Assembly (NCBI RefSeq): GCF_000400465.1
Contig: NW_008806278.1
Coordinates: forward strand, 310,001 to 374,000
Direction: 5' to 3'
DNA: 64,000 nt
Origin: Wallemia ichthyophaga EXF-994
Taxonomy: Eukaryota; Basidiomycota; Wallemiomycetes; Wallemiales; Wallemiaceae
Below are positions 21,458 to 31,988 of this stretch, one piece after another (positions within the stretch are counted from its first letter, which is position 1; each line of letters starts with the position of its first letter). The position numbers and the translations under genes were made by a program. A model generated the notes under the pieces. That model worked only from the letters and a program-made list of their open reading frames with translations, did not search any database and was not told the origin of the DNA.

Positions 21458-23979
21458 ATGTCCACATATCCGATGACGTTGACTCGTTTGACTTGTACAA
21501 TCAAGTTGATGGACAAACTTCGCGGACAGCATCAGCAAATATCTCGAATACTTAATGTGAGTGGCGCACTGTGGAATATTAGAATCTATAGACTCAAATG
21601 GATTAGGCTGTGCAGGATATCCCTCAATTTAAGCCATTCGATGTTGAATTACCAGATCAGAACACACTCAAGCCATTTATCACCCAGCTAAAGGGAATAC
21701 ACGTTGATTTAACACACTTTGATGATAAAGGCTTGAAAGATGTCGCTAAGAACACCTCCAATAGGAAGCTGTCAAAAGAAGACACAGATTACTTGCAAGT
21801 CGTTTTAGAGGCTATAACCGTCTTCGAATCAGCCACTCAACTTCATGATAAACATAGACTCAATCTTCATCTCACTCAATTACGCTTAAACTGGATTGAT
21901 CAGCATAAAAGATATTTAGAATTGTTGAAAATCTTCAGTTTTAACAACTCCAACGACTCATTGAGTATCGCCGTCGACATCCTCACTCTCTCCTCTAGCG
22001 CCGTTGATGAGATGATCGAATTGATTAAAGTTCCTGACTCATTCCTAGACGAGCAAGATAAACTCGAAAATTCACTCACACAGCTTATCAGTCTCATACA
22101 AACACACAAATCTCTCATTCATCACTTATTTCTCGATTCATGGCTTCAACTAGAGTCAAATCCCCATCCTTTCGCAGATTTAGCTGCTTTTGAATATATT
22201 ATATCATCTGCAACTAATTACACTGCTTTACACTCTGAAATTTACAATCTTGTTGAGCTTCTCCAGCAAGTAAGACAACAGTCGAGCGCGATGATTCATT
22301 TAAGTAATGAGTTTCATCGATTACTCGTATTATCACCATCACACGATGCTCTCTCAGCGTTTCAACAACTAGTTCAACAAATCAAAGTTCTTTCCAATCA
22401 GTCCTCGCCTTTGATTGCTCAGATCAACACAAAAGTGCAAAAGGACGCAAAGGAGTTTCTGTCTCAACTCAATTCAATGTACAGATGTTATTTCAAAATA
22501 GCTGATATTAGAGACCGCGCATTCTCAACGCTCGACGACTCCAACACAATCGCTCAGCTACCTTCGCTTGAGCTCCACTCTAGTTTGGTGGAGGTTCTCG
22601 ATCAGCTTCAGTGTGATACTCAGCCCTCTAAAGACCTCATGAACGAGAGTAGACAGACACTCGACCGAATGTTGGTGCTATCTCAACTGAGGAAAAAGAT
22701 AGACGATGGCGACCACTTGTTGTCTCAAATGCTGAACGCCGTTGATGAGCAGAAACAGATAGATGATCTTCGGAGCTCATTCGAAAATATCATAAAGGAT
22801 ATACAGAATTCACAGGATAAGCGTGTCTTGAGGCATATTGGCCGGCTCAGGACGACTTGCGAAGAGGTAATTGAGATGACAATGGACGATGATTGCAATT
22901 CATCGTCCCAGCCGTCTAATAGACTAAGATCTAGCTCTATTGAATCCTCATCCAGCGCTTTCTCAGGTTTGAGTCTGGTAGATTACAACAGCCCTCGCGC
23001 GAGGAAATTGTCATCAAGCTCAACGCACAAGAAACTTTTCGACGCCACGCACGACGGAGATATACCGCCAGTGCCGGCTATCCCGAATATGAAAGACTGG
23101 TCCAAATCCTCACTCAATCTGCCAGGCCCGTCGCCGCGCAAGGCCAAACCAACGCTGGATGCACAAGCGCATGATACTACGCCGACGCGTAAGCATGACC
23201 TCACGAAAGCAACCAGGTCTAGCATATCACGTCGCACAAATCGGGCAGTGTCGACGCCCATGCCGCACAAGACGCAGTCAGATGCCAGTCCGAGTCAGAA
23301 GCGGATCTTGTCGACTTCGACATCAGCCTCGTCTCTCAAAACACCCGCTCCTGCTCCGACCACACCTTCCAAGGGGAATGGGAGTGGTAGTGGGAGGAAG
23401 AAGAGTTGGTCGTCGTCACACTCCACTAGATCGCCGCGCCCGAGCTTCAAAGTGGCGTATCGCGCCAATCCCAAATCGAAACTTGATTGTGAGTTTGTGT
23501 ATTACTATAAGGGAGTGATGAAATAATGCTAATTGGATTACTCTAGTGGCTGTAGGGAAGGTGGTCAATTCGCTACCTCTGTCTGTCAACATCGAGAGGG
23601 CTGTAATGGCGGCTACTGACGTGAAGAAGTCTTACGAGACTGGCAAGTACTGGATAGGCGCACCTGATCCAAAGCTGTGCTTCTGTCGGATACTCCGCTC
23701 TAACACGGTTATGGTTAGGGTCGGTGGTGGATGGGAGGAGCTTTCCAAGTGAGTTGGAGCGCGTGCGCGAGTAGTGCGCGGTTTGCTGACTCGAGTCGCA
23801 GGTATCTGCTCACACACTATGCCAACCTGTTCATGTCAACGTCTACGTCGACTTGGACGTCTACACCTCCAGATGCCGTCGTTACTCCTGCCAAGAATCG
23901 CAAAACAAACACCTTGTTTAGCCCCGCATCGGAAAACTCACCAACACCGTCGCCATATATGTCTCCCTGGAGAATATAA
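21458..23979 (+). CDS. GAR-domain cytoskeletal linker protein, Kar9-like
   Basis: Exons 21458-21556, 21607-23488, 23547-23748 and 23802-23979 join to about 786 residues. Residues 30-470 are helical with regular leucines, like the Kar9 cortical protein region that links microtubule tips to actin transport. A disordered Ser/Pro/Lys-rich segment follows. The end is a GAR (Gas2-related) domain assembled from three exons: FKVAYRANPKSKLD, then LAVGKVVNSLPLSVNIE, then GKYWIGAPDPKLCFCRILRS with VMVRVGGGWEELSKYL. GAR domains bind microtubules in spectraplakins and Gas2. Starts at 21473 and 21509 are also in frame. Kar9 relationship is inferred from layout; the GAR call is firm. Confidence 0.75.
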
Positions 23980-24092
23980 TAGTAAAACGGAATGTACTTA
24001 TTTGATCGCATACACCTGTACACCAATACGAGAAAAAAAAAATATTACATGATGAAGATAATACACAAGATACAAAGGAGAGAGAGATTCCG

Positions 24093-25882
24093 TTAGACTG
24101 ATTCCGTTGATTGCGTTGGCTGAGAAGGGGTCTTGTCTTTGTCGTCGCCGTTGTCATCTGAGCATGCGAGATGTTGAGCGAAGCGGGAAGTTGATCTAAT
24201 TCTCGCGCCTGTATGTTTGGGGAGGAGTTGTGAGTGAGGAGCGACAGAAAAGAACAAGACGAACCCAAGAAAAATAACACGTAACTAGTCAGCGAGAAAA
24301 CGACGGCAGCACATCCGATGATAGTAGGAGCGAGTTGAAAGCCAACGTTATCGAAGAAAGTGTTAGTGAAGAGAGGCCAGAAACCAGCGCATAGATTGCG
24401 AACGATACTGAGACTAGCCACGCCACTAGCAGCGAAGGGACCGTAAGCGTCCATGACATACTGGGTAGCTGCGAGATAGATGGTGAATAACGCGCAGCTG
24501 ATAACGGCCAGACCGACACACGGAGCTACAAAGGGGAGGTAGGAGTAGGATGTCCACCCGTAGATGAAACAGCCAATGGGGAGGAGCGGACCGATGAGCA
24601 TTGCGGCATATAGCCGCGCTTCAGGTCCGCGGATGTCCAGCTTGCGCGCATATAGCTTATCTTGTACACAAAAATTGAAGAGAAGCGATACACTCACGCC
24701 GACGACTAGACTCGTGTAGATGGCCGCCAGCTGCCCCTGGTTCATGTCGTAGAGCGTGCCGAAGACGTGCGAGATGGAGCCAATGATGGCGAAGTAGAAC
24801 GACCATGCCAGGGCTAGCCATGCGCTGAAGAAGGTGATCTGCGGGTGTGTTGTGAGTGGGATTGTTGTGTATGGGCCGACAGAAAAGCAAGACAAAGGTA
24901 ACGGTGGCTACTCACGATAGGCTCGCGCACGAGCATTTCCAGCGGTCTGCAACACGACACTCTAAGCAGCTGCCCCAGCGCAGGTTTCTGTATCTTGCTA
25001 GTGTAAGGGAGGTGAGTGGAGCGGGCGAGCGCGGCAGCTTTGCGGAGGAGAATAACATGTGGACGGGTCTCGCGCAGCACGGCGAACAGAAACACAGCCC
25101 ACACGCCCGCCATTCCCATCTGTATGAACTGGATCAGACGCCATCCGCTGCGCGCGTCGTAAACAATAAGCCACCCGAACGGTATAGGTAGGAGGCCCAT
25201 GGCGAATACAGCAGAGAAGGCGAAGAGAGCTACGACAGTATCCTTCGCACGGCCAGCCGCCATCACGTCCGAGATGGTGCCAGAGACGAGCGATGTGCCC
25301 GCAGAAGCGAAGGCGCCCTGGAGGAAACGACAAACGACAACGGTGGCCATATTGCGTGCGAGAGCTATAGGCAGGAACAGAAGGAAATAGAGGGTATAGC
25401 TGATCTGATACATGGCATTCCGGCCGAGCTCTTCGGAGAGTGGGGCGAGGAGGGGCGGACTGATGCTGTAGCCGACTATGTACATCCCGAGGGCTAGCTC
25501 GCCGAGGAGGTCCGTGGAGTCAAGGTCAGACACCATCTGTGCCTGGCCCTGAGAGAAGGCGGAGGAACAGCCCGAGATGAGGAAACAGAAGCCTATTGTG
25601 GCGATGAGGATAAGCTTTTTGCGGCTGCGTGGAGTGAGTGCGGTTGTGCGTGTGTGTGGTTATTACGAACGCTGTGGACCAGTGGAGTGGGTTGTCGCTG
25701 TGGCCGTGCTCGTCGAGATCGTCGAGAGGGTCGAACTCGACGTAGATGGGGCTGCTTGTGGCTGCGGTGCTTATTTTATTGCTGTTAATGTTACTGTTGC
25801 TGCTCTCCAGACTCTGGGTGCTGTTATCGCGTAGAATTACAGCGGTGCTTGAGGTGCTTGAGGAATTTGTGAGCTGAGTCAT
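24093..25882 (-). CDS. MFS transporter, drug:proton antiporter type
   Basis: Major facilitator with about 12 membrane segments. Exons 25882-25671, 25624-24916, 24838-24265 and 24208-24093 join in frame to 536 residues. Exon 1 gives an acidic cytosolic N-terminus ending DNPLHWSTARKK, the typical NPxNWS entry to the first helix. GRNAMYQISYTLYFLL and CRFLQGAFASAGTSLVSGTISD follow the DHA1 pattern. The last exon gives YVLFFLGARIRSTSRFA, the usual YGxxIRxxSxFA end. Introns 1 and 3 use GTTCGT donors; reading through the third one instead would run into the convergent GAR gene. The substrate is unknown. Confidence 0.88.
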
Positions 25883-26009
25883 TGGTGTTCAGTGACGATT
25901 GAGCGAAGAGCATTGAATGCGTATCTGGTAGTCTATTTTAGACTAAGAATTGCATGCTTATGCTCATACCCATAACTCACACAGAACACGGTGCATTCCA
26001 GCAACCATC

Positions 26010-26573
26010 ATGAACCGCCAGCAGGGCTACAGAAGGTTACTAAAGTCTGCGCAGAGTGCAGCGTGGAAATCGCGGCGTTCACAGAAGCAGCTCCATCGTC
26101 TTCTGCGGAATGAGTTTCAAGTGGCTGGGGCGTTTGGGGGGAGTGAGGAATTGACTACGCGTGGTATGAGTATATTATTTGCAATAGCTCTCATCTAACT
26201 TCACTTGTCAGTGAAAGCCACCGAGCATTTTCACCGTGAAGCTACCAACACGGGCACAACGGCACACAAGGTTATCAAAAATATCACAGACATATACCAT
26301 TCCCATACTTCACCAAAAAATACACGCAATAGACGCAAGACGGTCGCTGCGGGGAGGTGGAATGCACTCGACCCGCCACAACCCACGGCCACCACCAAAG
26401 CAGCACAGAAAATGCACTTAAAACACGCAGAAGCTGTAGACAGGATGCGTTATATAAACCGTGCTCCGCTCTGGCTGGGCGAAGTGGTGGCCCAGGCGGA
26501 GCAAACATCGGGAGTAATTCTGGGCAGGTTGAGGGGTGGAGAAGGTGGAGAAGGTAAAGGGGATGAGCGGTAG
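26010..26573 (+). CDS. Small basic protein, LYR-like N-terminus
   Basis: Exons 26010-26163 and 26212-26573 give 171 residues. The start MNRQQGYRRLLKSAQSA followed by basic helices and an FQ resembles LYR-motif mitochondrial assembly factors (Y-R-x-L-L and downstream Phe), but the Leu-Tyr-Arg triplet itself is absent. The rest is Lys/Arg/His-rich with a helix ALDPP..TKAAQKMHLKH and ends in a Gly-rich tail. A small mitochondrial protein is a reasonable guess; I do not recognise the family with confidence. It is divergent from the MFS gene with 127 bp between starts. Confidence 0.6.
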
Positions 26574-26632
26574 TGACAGAGTTGTTGAGTAACTGTGGAA
26601 TAGCATCGCATCATCAAATAAATCATCAATCA

Positions 26633-28276
26633 TCAAACATTATCAATGATATCTTCAAATTCTTCACTCATACTCATGCCATCGGGTATATCTGCAGGTT
26701 TAATGTGTGTACTGGTTATATCTGTAGCTTTAGTAGCCTTGGTGCTTCGTGTTTGTACATTTGCATCAGTGTTGGCATCATCCACGGGCCTCTTCTTGCG
26801 TTTTTGTTCATGTGACTGCGTTTGTGACTGCATTTGCGACTGCGTAAGGTCGTATCTATCACCCACAACCACTTGCTTAGCAGCAACCTCATTCTGGGAG
26901 TGCAAATACGATGCCAATTCCTCATCACTAAATAGTTCGCTATCGGAAATATCGTCGCTGACTTTATCAGTGAATCTAGTGCGTGTGGGATGAGCATGAG
27001 CAGGACCCAATACGCGCTCGATATCGGCAATCAGCCTTCGAGATGCGTCTACGCTGATAACGGCAGGCTGTCTATCGCGTACGAACGCCACTGCAGCTGC
27101 GGCAAAGGGGGTGTTGCTGGTGTTTGCGGCCGAGTTGAAGCTGGAGCTGGGCTTATTCCTGCGCAAGTCGGGTGTAAAAGTGTGTGCGAGAGATTGCGTG
27201 TCGAGGTGTGTGAGGGCATACTGCACCACATTGCCCACCCACGCCAGCGACGTGTAGCGATGTTTCTGGTTCTGCGTATGCGTGCCATGGTCACCGCTAT
27301 TGCTCGCACTCCTCTTCCGTTTGAGTTCACAGATGGCTTGTTCGAGGATGGGTATGTGCATTCGAGCGATTTTCCTTAGCAGGCTGAGCAGCTCGCGGGT
27401 GGCATTGGCGACGGCGCGGTGCGAAACGGAAATGGAGAGGGAGGGAGCTGCACTATCACTATTCGCACACCGGCTCAGTAACGCGATAAGCTGTCTGCGC
27501 CCGCTCGAACCCACACCCGCACCCATACTCACGCTCGAATGCGACTCGATGGCTAGTGTCGCCATGGCCACCGCTACGGGACGCCCGCGCCGCCTGTTGT
27601 CGAGGTAGTTGGTATGAGAGGCGAGGGTGAGCAAGTCACGGGCCAAGTTGTGTACGCTACGGAGGTCCAATGTGTGCAGTTGCTGCTCATCTTGAAACTG
27701 TGTTTCCACTCCCTTCTCCCTCATCCTTTGAGCCTGCGCAAAGAGCCCATCGAGGGCTGCGCTGACAGACGCGCATACATCGACACCCGCTTGGAAGTTG
27801 AGCGCGCGCTTGATGCGCCGCACAGTGCGTACTGTCCGCCTGACCGTCTCGGCATCAGGCTGGATGTTGGCAGCCATGAGGATGCGGGGGAGGGAGAAAC
27901 TGTAGGCGGGGGAGTGATGCGTGTTGGTCGTACTCGCACCCAGAAGTACGCAGGCGCAGAGGAAGAAGGCAGCGGCGGGTGTGCGGGTGTAGACGCGCGT
28001 GCTGGCTTGCTGCCACACATGCAAGGCGGGCGCGAGGAGATGGGGAGCGAGGATGCGCGTGCAGATGGATTGCAGGGCGTGTTGGACGTGGTCGGCGGAG
28101 GCTGGTGGGTGTGTCTGCTTCCGCGTCGGCTGTGCCGCGTCCACGGCACCTCTGCCTCCGACATACCCCTCGTCGAGATAGACCCCGAGCACCGCGGCAC
28201 ATTCGGAAGAAGAACAGATATACGCCCGCGCACTGTCGTCGTATTCGCCGACACTGGCGCAGTGTGGGCAGATCAT
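26633..28276 (-). CDS. Divergent TFIIB-like factor (BRF-type)
   Basis: Single exon, 547 residues. It starts with a zinc ribbon (MICPHC ... ICSSSECAAVL). Two cyclin-like regions follow. The first runs around residues 60-170, with TPAAAFFLCACVLLGAS and SLPRILMAANI. The second has RRRGRPVAVAMATLAIES and AVANATRELLSLLRKI, aligning with the GRRPxxIxxAALxxAA and recognition-helix pattern of TFIIB folds. Near the C-terminus SDSELFSDEELASYLHSQNE resembles the acidic block of Brf1, the Pol III TFIIIB subunit. Sequence is far more divergent than normal Brf1, so a Brf paralogue or Rrn7-like Pol I factor is also possible. High GC contrasts with the AT-rich neighbour spacer. Confidence 0.55.
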   Translation of the reverse strand: MICPHCASVGEYDDSARAYICSSSECAAVLGVYLDEGYVGGRGAVDAAQPTRKQTHPPASADHVQHALQSICTRILAPHLLAPALHVWQQASTRVYTRTPAAAFFLCACVLLGASTTNTHHSPAYSFSLPRILMAANIQPDAETVRRTVRTVRRIKRALNFQAGVDVCASVSAALDGLFAQAQRMREKGVETQFQDEQQLHTLDLRSVHNLARDLLTLASHTNYLDNRRRGRPVAVAMATLAIESHSSVSMGAGVGSSGRRQLIALLSRCANSDSAAPSLSISVSHRAVANATRELLSLLRKIARMHIPILEQAICELKRKRSASNSGDHGTHTQNQKHRYTSLAWVGNVVQYALTHLDTQSLAHTFTPDLRRNKPSSSFNSAANTSNTPFAAAAVAFVRDRQPAVISVDASRRLIADIERVLGPAHAHPTRTRFTDKVSDDISDSELFSDEELASYLHSQNEVAAKQVVVGDRYDLTQSQMQSQTQSHEQKRKKRPVDDANTDANVQTRSTKATKATDITSTHIKPADIPDGMSMSEEFEDIIDNV

Positions 28277-28282
28277 GGTGGT

Positions 28283-28336
28283 TGAGATGAATAAATAAAT
28301 GAATGAATAAAATAAATAATTAATAAATAAATAAAA
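28283..28336. repeat. AT-rich ATAAATA/ATGAATA low-complexity tract
   Basis: Short tandem ATAAATAAATGAATGA-type repeats fill about half of the 129-bp space between the divergent TFIIB-like and uS5m start codons. Such poly(dA:dT)-like tracts exclude nucleosomes and probably form the shared promoter core (inference). Confidence 0.5.
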
Positions 28337-28405
28337 TGCAAATTGTAATTTGACTGATATTCTCCTTGTTCACATCTTGACATCTTGCATCTCGTCTCTC
28401 ATCTG

Positions 28406-29382
28406 ATGAAGATAAGCAGAGCGGTGAACCGGGCGTTGAAAGGGAGCGGGAGTGTGCGCGTGGCAGGGAGTGTGAGTGGAACGGGTGGCGTACAGAACAA
28501 GCACCAGGCAACGAGCACGACGAGCACGACGACGTTACCCAACAAACCCACACTGCGCAAAGATATAAAATTCAACAAACTATCGCAGTGGCCGGATCTG
28601 GGGGCATTTTACCCGCGGCTGGATGTAGCCCAAGGGGAGGATCCTCTCAAGGCAGGCTTGCCCAGCGAGACTGAGGTGCTCGAAGGGGAGCGTCAAAAGG
28701 CCATTACAAAGATGTACCAAGGGGGTGAGCAGTGCGTTTACAGCTAAACATCCACTCACCCACTCCAGACCCGCTACACGAGCTGAGCAAGAGTCTTCCT
28801 TATACACTCGCCCACCTCCGCTCGCTCACCGAATACACCTTCCCGCTCATCACCAAGCGCGTCATGCAGCAGACAAGCAAAGGGAAGATCATGAGCAAGT
28901 ATGCGTTGGTAGTCGTCGGTAACGGCAAAGGCATGGTGGGCGTGGGCGAAGGCAAGGGTGACAGCAACGGCGATGCTATCCGTAAAGCTACCATAGCCGG
29001 CGTGCGCGAAATGGATTATGTCGATAGATTTCAAGACCGTACCGTTTATGGTGAACTTAAATCTAAGGTGGGCGCTTCAGTCGTCGAGTTGAGAAGCAGG
29101 CCGGCGGGATTCGGACTTCGGTGCAACCCGTTCGTCCACCAAGTCGCCAAGGCGGCAGGCATCGAAGACCTCAGTGCCAAGTGCAGGAGAAGCAAGAACA
29201 GTATGCAGGTGGTTAAAGCCACCCTCAAGGCTCTGCATGGCGGCGCTCAGCCACAACTTATGAGCAAGAGTGGTATCGTCAAAGTGCCCCGTCTCGAGAA
29301 GGGCGCGGGTATGAAGAGTGCTGAGGAGATCGGTTTGGAAAGGGGCAGACAAATGGAATGGGTGCGCAAGCAGGTGTACTAA
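28406..29382 (+). CDS. MRPS5: Mitochondrial ribosomal protein uS5m
   Basis: Small-subunit mitoribosome protein. Exons 28406-28724 and 28769-29382 give 310 residues; an in-frame Met at 28385 would add seven. The S5 dsRNA-binding half shows SKYALVVVGNGKGMVGVGEGK followed by AIRKATIAGVREMDYVDRF. The C-terminal S5 domain has VELRSRPAGFGLRCNPFVHQ and AAGIEDLSAKCRRSKN, which are close to bacterial S5 and fungal Mrps5. The basic N-terminus fits a mitochondrial presequence. The intron is 44 nt. It converges on the HMG-box gene with 35 bp between stop codons. Confidence 0.92.
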
Positions 29383-29417
29383 ATGGAAATATAGATACAT
29401 ATACATATACGAATACA

Positions 29418-30020
29418 CTAAGGTGTAAAATTTTCACCCTTCTTACTCTCCTCAATGACATGACGAGACTTGTTGAGGTTGGCTTTGCTCAAGTAGCGGG
29501 ATTTCATGTCGTTGCTGAGATGCTTCCAGCGGTGGGAGGCCTGTTTGAGGTGGTTTGAGAAGGATTGTTGGGTTGTTGTGGGGTGGTTCGACTGCACGGG
29601 TTTAAACTCGGAAATGAAGAGCTGCCAGGGAGTGGGAGGACTGCGTTGGTGTCTTGGATAAACATTCGGTCTCAGGCGTGTTGGTGGGTGTTTGAGTGGG
29701 TGTTTCTGGTGAAATTCTTCAAGCAACTCGAATTGCATACTGCGGATGAGCTTGTAGTCGTGCTTGTTGATAGTGCCGCGCGAGTTGATGGGAGGGAGCG
29801 TGGACGCTTGCTGGATGTATCGGTGCTTGGACTCAGCGTCGAGCTGGCTCCACCTCTCAGCAGCCACCTTGACATCCAACTTGTTCTGCTTGAGGAACAG
29901 CATATAGCCCGTCAACTTGGTGTTGATGGGTGGAGTGAGATGCCTAATCTTATCAGATAAACTGGAGTATAAATTTTTATTTTTCTGATAAGCGTGTATG
30001 CGGGAAACGAGGGAGGACAT
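29418..30020 (-). CDS. Two-HMG-box protein, possible mitochondrial nucleoid factor
   Basis: Single exon, 200 residues, strongly basic. Two HMG-box-like modules are visible. The first is around residues 35-75: TKLTGYMLFLKQNKLD, then AAERWSQLDAESKHRY. The second is around 130-185: TPWQLFISEFKPV, then ASHRWKHLSNDMKSRYL. Each keeps the Trp and the hydrophobic/Tyr positions of the HMG fold but is short. Size, tandem boxes and basic charge fit Abf2/TFAM-type mtDNA-packaging proteins, and the N-terminus could serve for import. The assignment to mitochondria is inference. Its start is 22 bp from the divergent BTB-like gene start. Confidence 0.65.
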   Translation of the reverse strand: MSSLVSRIHAYQKNKNLYSSLSDKIRHLTPPINTKLTGYMLFLKQNKLDVKVAAERWSQLDAESKHRYIQQASTLPPINSRGTINKHDYKLIRSMQFELLEEFHQKHPLKHPPTRLRPNVYPRHQRSPPTPWQLFISEFKPVQSNHPTTTQQSFSNHLKQASHRWKHLSNDMKSRYLSKANLNKSRHVIEESKKGENFTP

Positions 30021-30042
30021 TGGTGGTTGGGGAGTAAGAAGG

Positions 30043-30591
30043 ATGACGAATCAGATAACGCTGATCAGCTGCTACAACAAGAAATACCAGGTGGAAATGT
30101 TCCACTTGCTTAGCAGGAGCGAGATGTTTAGGGAGGTGCTGGAAGGTGGTGGTGGGAGTGCTGAGGAGGACAAGGACATTGAAATACAAACTACAGAAAC
30201 AAATAAGCAGCTGGATGATTATATCAGGTTGATTACCAGTGCCCAGCTGCCCGATAACAGCCTCATTTACTTTAAAGATCTACTTCAACTTACAGACAAA
30301 TACAAGGACATAACATCGACCAAGATAATTGAGCAGCACCTGATAATATCCTCAAGCGAATTCAACAAACTCGATTTATACTCGTGTGCGTGTCGATTCC
30401 AACTCAGCAACCTCAAATCAAACCAGCTTAATCTGATAAACAAGGAAGATCTCGGTGAGCTATCCGAAGACTCGAACCTCGGCTCCGTCGACCTATACGA
30501 CCTCATCAAACACTCCCACAAAGACCGAAAATTTGAAGATCCTGTTGAGAGTGTACAATCCAACTTTGATAATTACAGGGCCATGTATTGA
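30043..30591 (+). CDS. BTB/POZ-like protein
   Basis: Single exon of 182 residues from [18 protein letters not shown]; the frame extends upstream to 29998 but would then overlap the start of the HMG-box gene. Residues 1-110 show the BTB layout: a short strand pair, [16 protein letters not shown], an acidic loop, then [30 protein letters not shown], and a helix with [11 protein letters not shown]. This fits a small fungal BTB domain protein of the kind used as adaptor, but the match is by pattern only. The stop codon overlaps the long in-frame leader of the HOG1 frame, so HOG1 promoter elements probably lie in this coding region. Confidence 0.55.
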   Translation: MTNQITLISCYNKKYQVEMFHLLSRSEMFREVLEGGGGSAEEDKDIEIQTTETNKQLDDYIRLITSAQLPDNSLIYFKDLLQLTDKYKDITSTKIIEQHLIISSSEFNKLDLYSCACRFQLSNLKSNQLNLINKEDLGELSEDSNLGSVDLYDLIKHSHKDRKFEDPVESVQSNFDNYRAMY

Positions 30592-30704
30592 TTGCTGTAT
30601 CCACGCTTTTTACTTTTGCATTTTATGACATCATCACTCCATTATTCTCTACGCTCGCCCAATTCGCCCACTCCTACCAAACCACAGCTCGCACTCCTCC
30701 AATC

Positions 30705-31802
30705 ATGTCCCAAGAAGACAGCAGTTTCGTCAAGCTTAGTGTGTTTGGTAATATATTCCAAGTCACCACCAGGTATACCGACCTGCAGCCTGTTGGCATG
30801 GGCGCTTTCGGTCTCCTCTGCTCCTCCACTGACCAGAAGTCCGGTGGCCCTGTCGCCATAAAAAAAGTCATGAAGCCCTTCTCCGCGCCCGTACTCGCAA
30901 AACGCACTTACCGCGAACTAAAACTCCTGAAACACCTCCGCCATGAGAACATCATTTCCTTGTTAGACGTTTTCATTTCCCCAGGCGAGGATATCTACTT
31001 TATCACTGAATTGCTCGGTACTGACCTCCACCGTCTTCTCTCCTCACGCCCCCTCGAAAGGCAGTTCGTTCAGTATTTCCTCTACCAGATGCTCCGTGCT
31101 CTTAAATTCGTACACCCAGCTGGCGTCGTCCACCGCGACTTGAAACCTTCCAACATCCTCATCAACGAAAACTGCGACCTCAAAATCTGTGATTTCGGTT
31201 TGGCCAGGTTGCAAGATCCCCAGATGACTGGTTATGTCTCTACGAGGTACTACAGGGCACCTGAGATCATGCTTACTTGGCAAGAGTACGATTCCGCCGT
31301 TGATATTTGGTCTGTCGGTTGCATTTTTGCCGAAATGATCGACGGCAGACCCATCTTCCCCGGCAAAGACCACGTCCATCAGCTCACCGTCATCACCGAG
31401 CTGCTCGGCTCACCGCCTGAGGATGTCATCAACACCATCACATCCGAAAACACTCGCCGTTTCGTAGACGCTTTACCAAAGAGACACAAAATTTCCTTCG
31501 CCGACCGCTTCCCTAATGCCAACGCGGAGGAGATCGACTTGCTGGAAAAAATGCTCGACTTTAACCCCAAGAAGAGAATTACAGCCGCAGACGCCCTCGC
31601 TCACCCTTACCTCGCTCCTTACCACGATCCAGAAGATGAACCTACGGCTAACGAACGCTTCGATTGGTCGTTCAACGACGCTGATCTCCCTACTGATCAG
31701 TGGAAGGTGATGATGTACTCTGAGATACTCGACTTCCACAACGTCGACGTCAAGTCGGAGAAGGATATGACTCCTAGCACTACCACCGCTGGTGCTCACT
31801 AG
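30705..31802 (+). CDS. HOG1: HOG1/p38 MAP kinase
   Basis: Stress-activated MAP kinase of the high-osmolarity glycerol pathway. Single exon, 365 residues, normal length. ATP loop [11 protein letters not shown], catalytic Lys in [15 protein letters not shown] loop, [25 protein letters not shown] with the TGY phosphorylation lip, and [19 protein letters not shown] are all intact. The C-terminal [27 protein letters not shown] contains the region that corresponds to the common docking and Pbs2-binding segment. Start at 30705 ([15 protein letters not shown]) matches the family; the longer open frame from 30588 is leader. It lies 1.7 kb from the convergent trehalose enzyme gene. Confidence 0.97.
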   Translation: MSQEDSSFVKLSVFGNIFQVTTRYTDLQPVGMGAFGLLCSSTDQKSGGPVAIKKVMKPFSAPVLAKRTYRELKLLKHLRHENIISLLDVFISPGEDIYFITELLGTDLHRLLSSRPLERQFVQYFLYQMLRALKFVHPAGVVHRDLKPSNILINENCDLKICDFGLARLQDPQMTGYVSTRYYRAPEIMLTWQEYDSAVDIWSVGCIFAEMIDGRPIFPGKDHVHQLTVITELLGSPPEDVINTITSENTRRFVDALPKRHKISFADRFPNANAEEIDLLEKMLDFNPKKRITAADALAHPYLAPYHDPEDEPTANERFDWSFNDADLPTDQWKVMMYSEILDFHNVDVKSEKDMTPSTTTAGAH

Positions 31803-31988
31803 GGTATTAAAAGGGCTTGTTTTTTGTTACTTTACGATTATTATATATGACGCATTATAGTTAATTGTGCGGGTGTGCTTTCTTACAAAGACAGACTTTA
31901 TGTATTTCCCGTCATGAACCTGGCACACTGTTGTCTATAATCTACTGTCTACTCTCCACTGTCCACCGTTCACCGTCCACTCTCGAAA

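Noticed and set aside
27614-28285. Plus-strand open frame of 223 codons
   Set aside because: It lies antisense to the GC-rich TFIIB-like gene and reads as Gly/Arg/Val-rich shadow sequence.
30588-30704. Upstream 39-codon extension of HOG1
   Set aside because: The hydrophobic leader is absent from Hog1/p38 kinases and would overlap the BTB-like stop codon; MSQEDSSF at 30705 is the family start.
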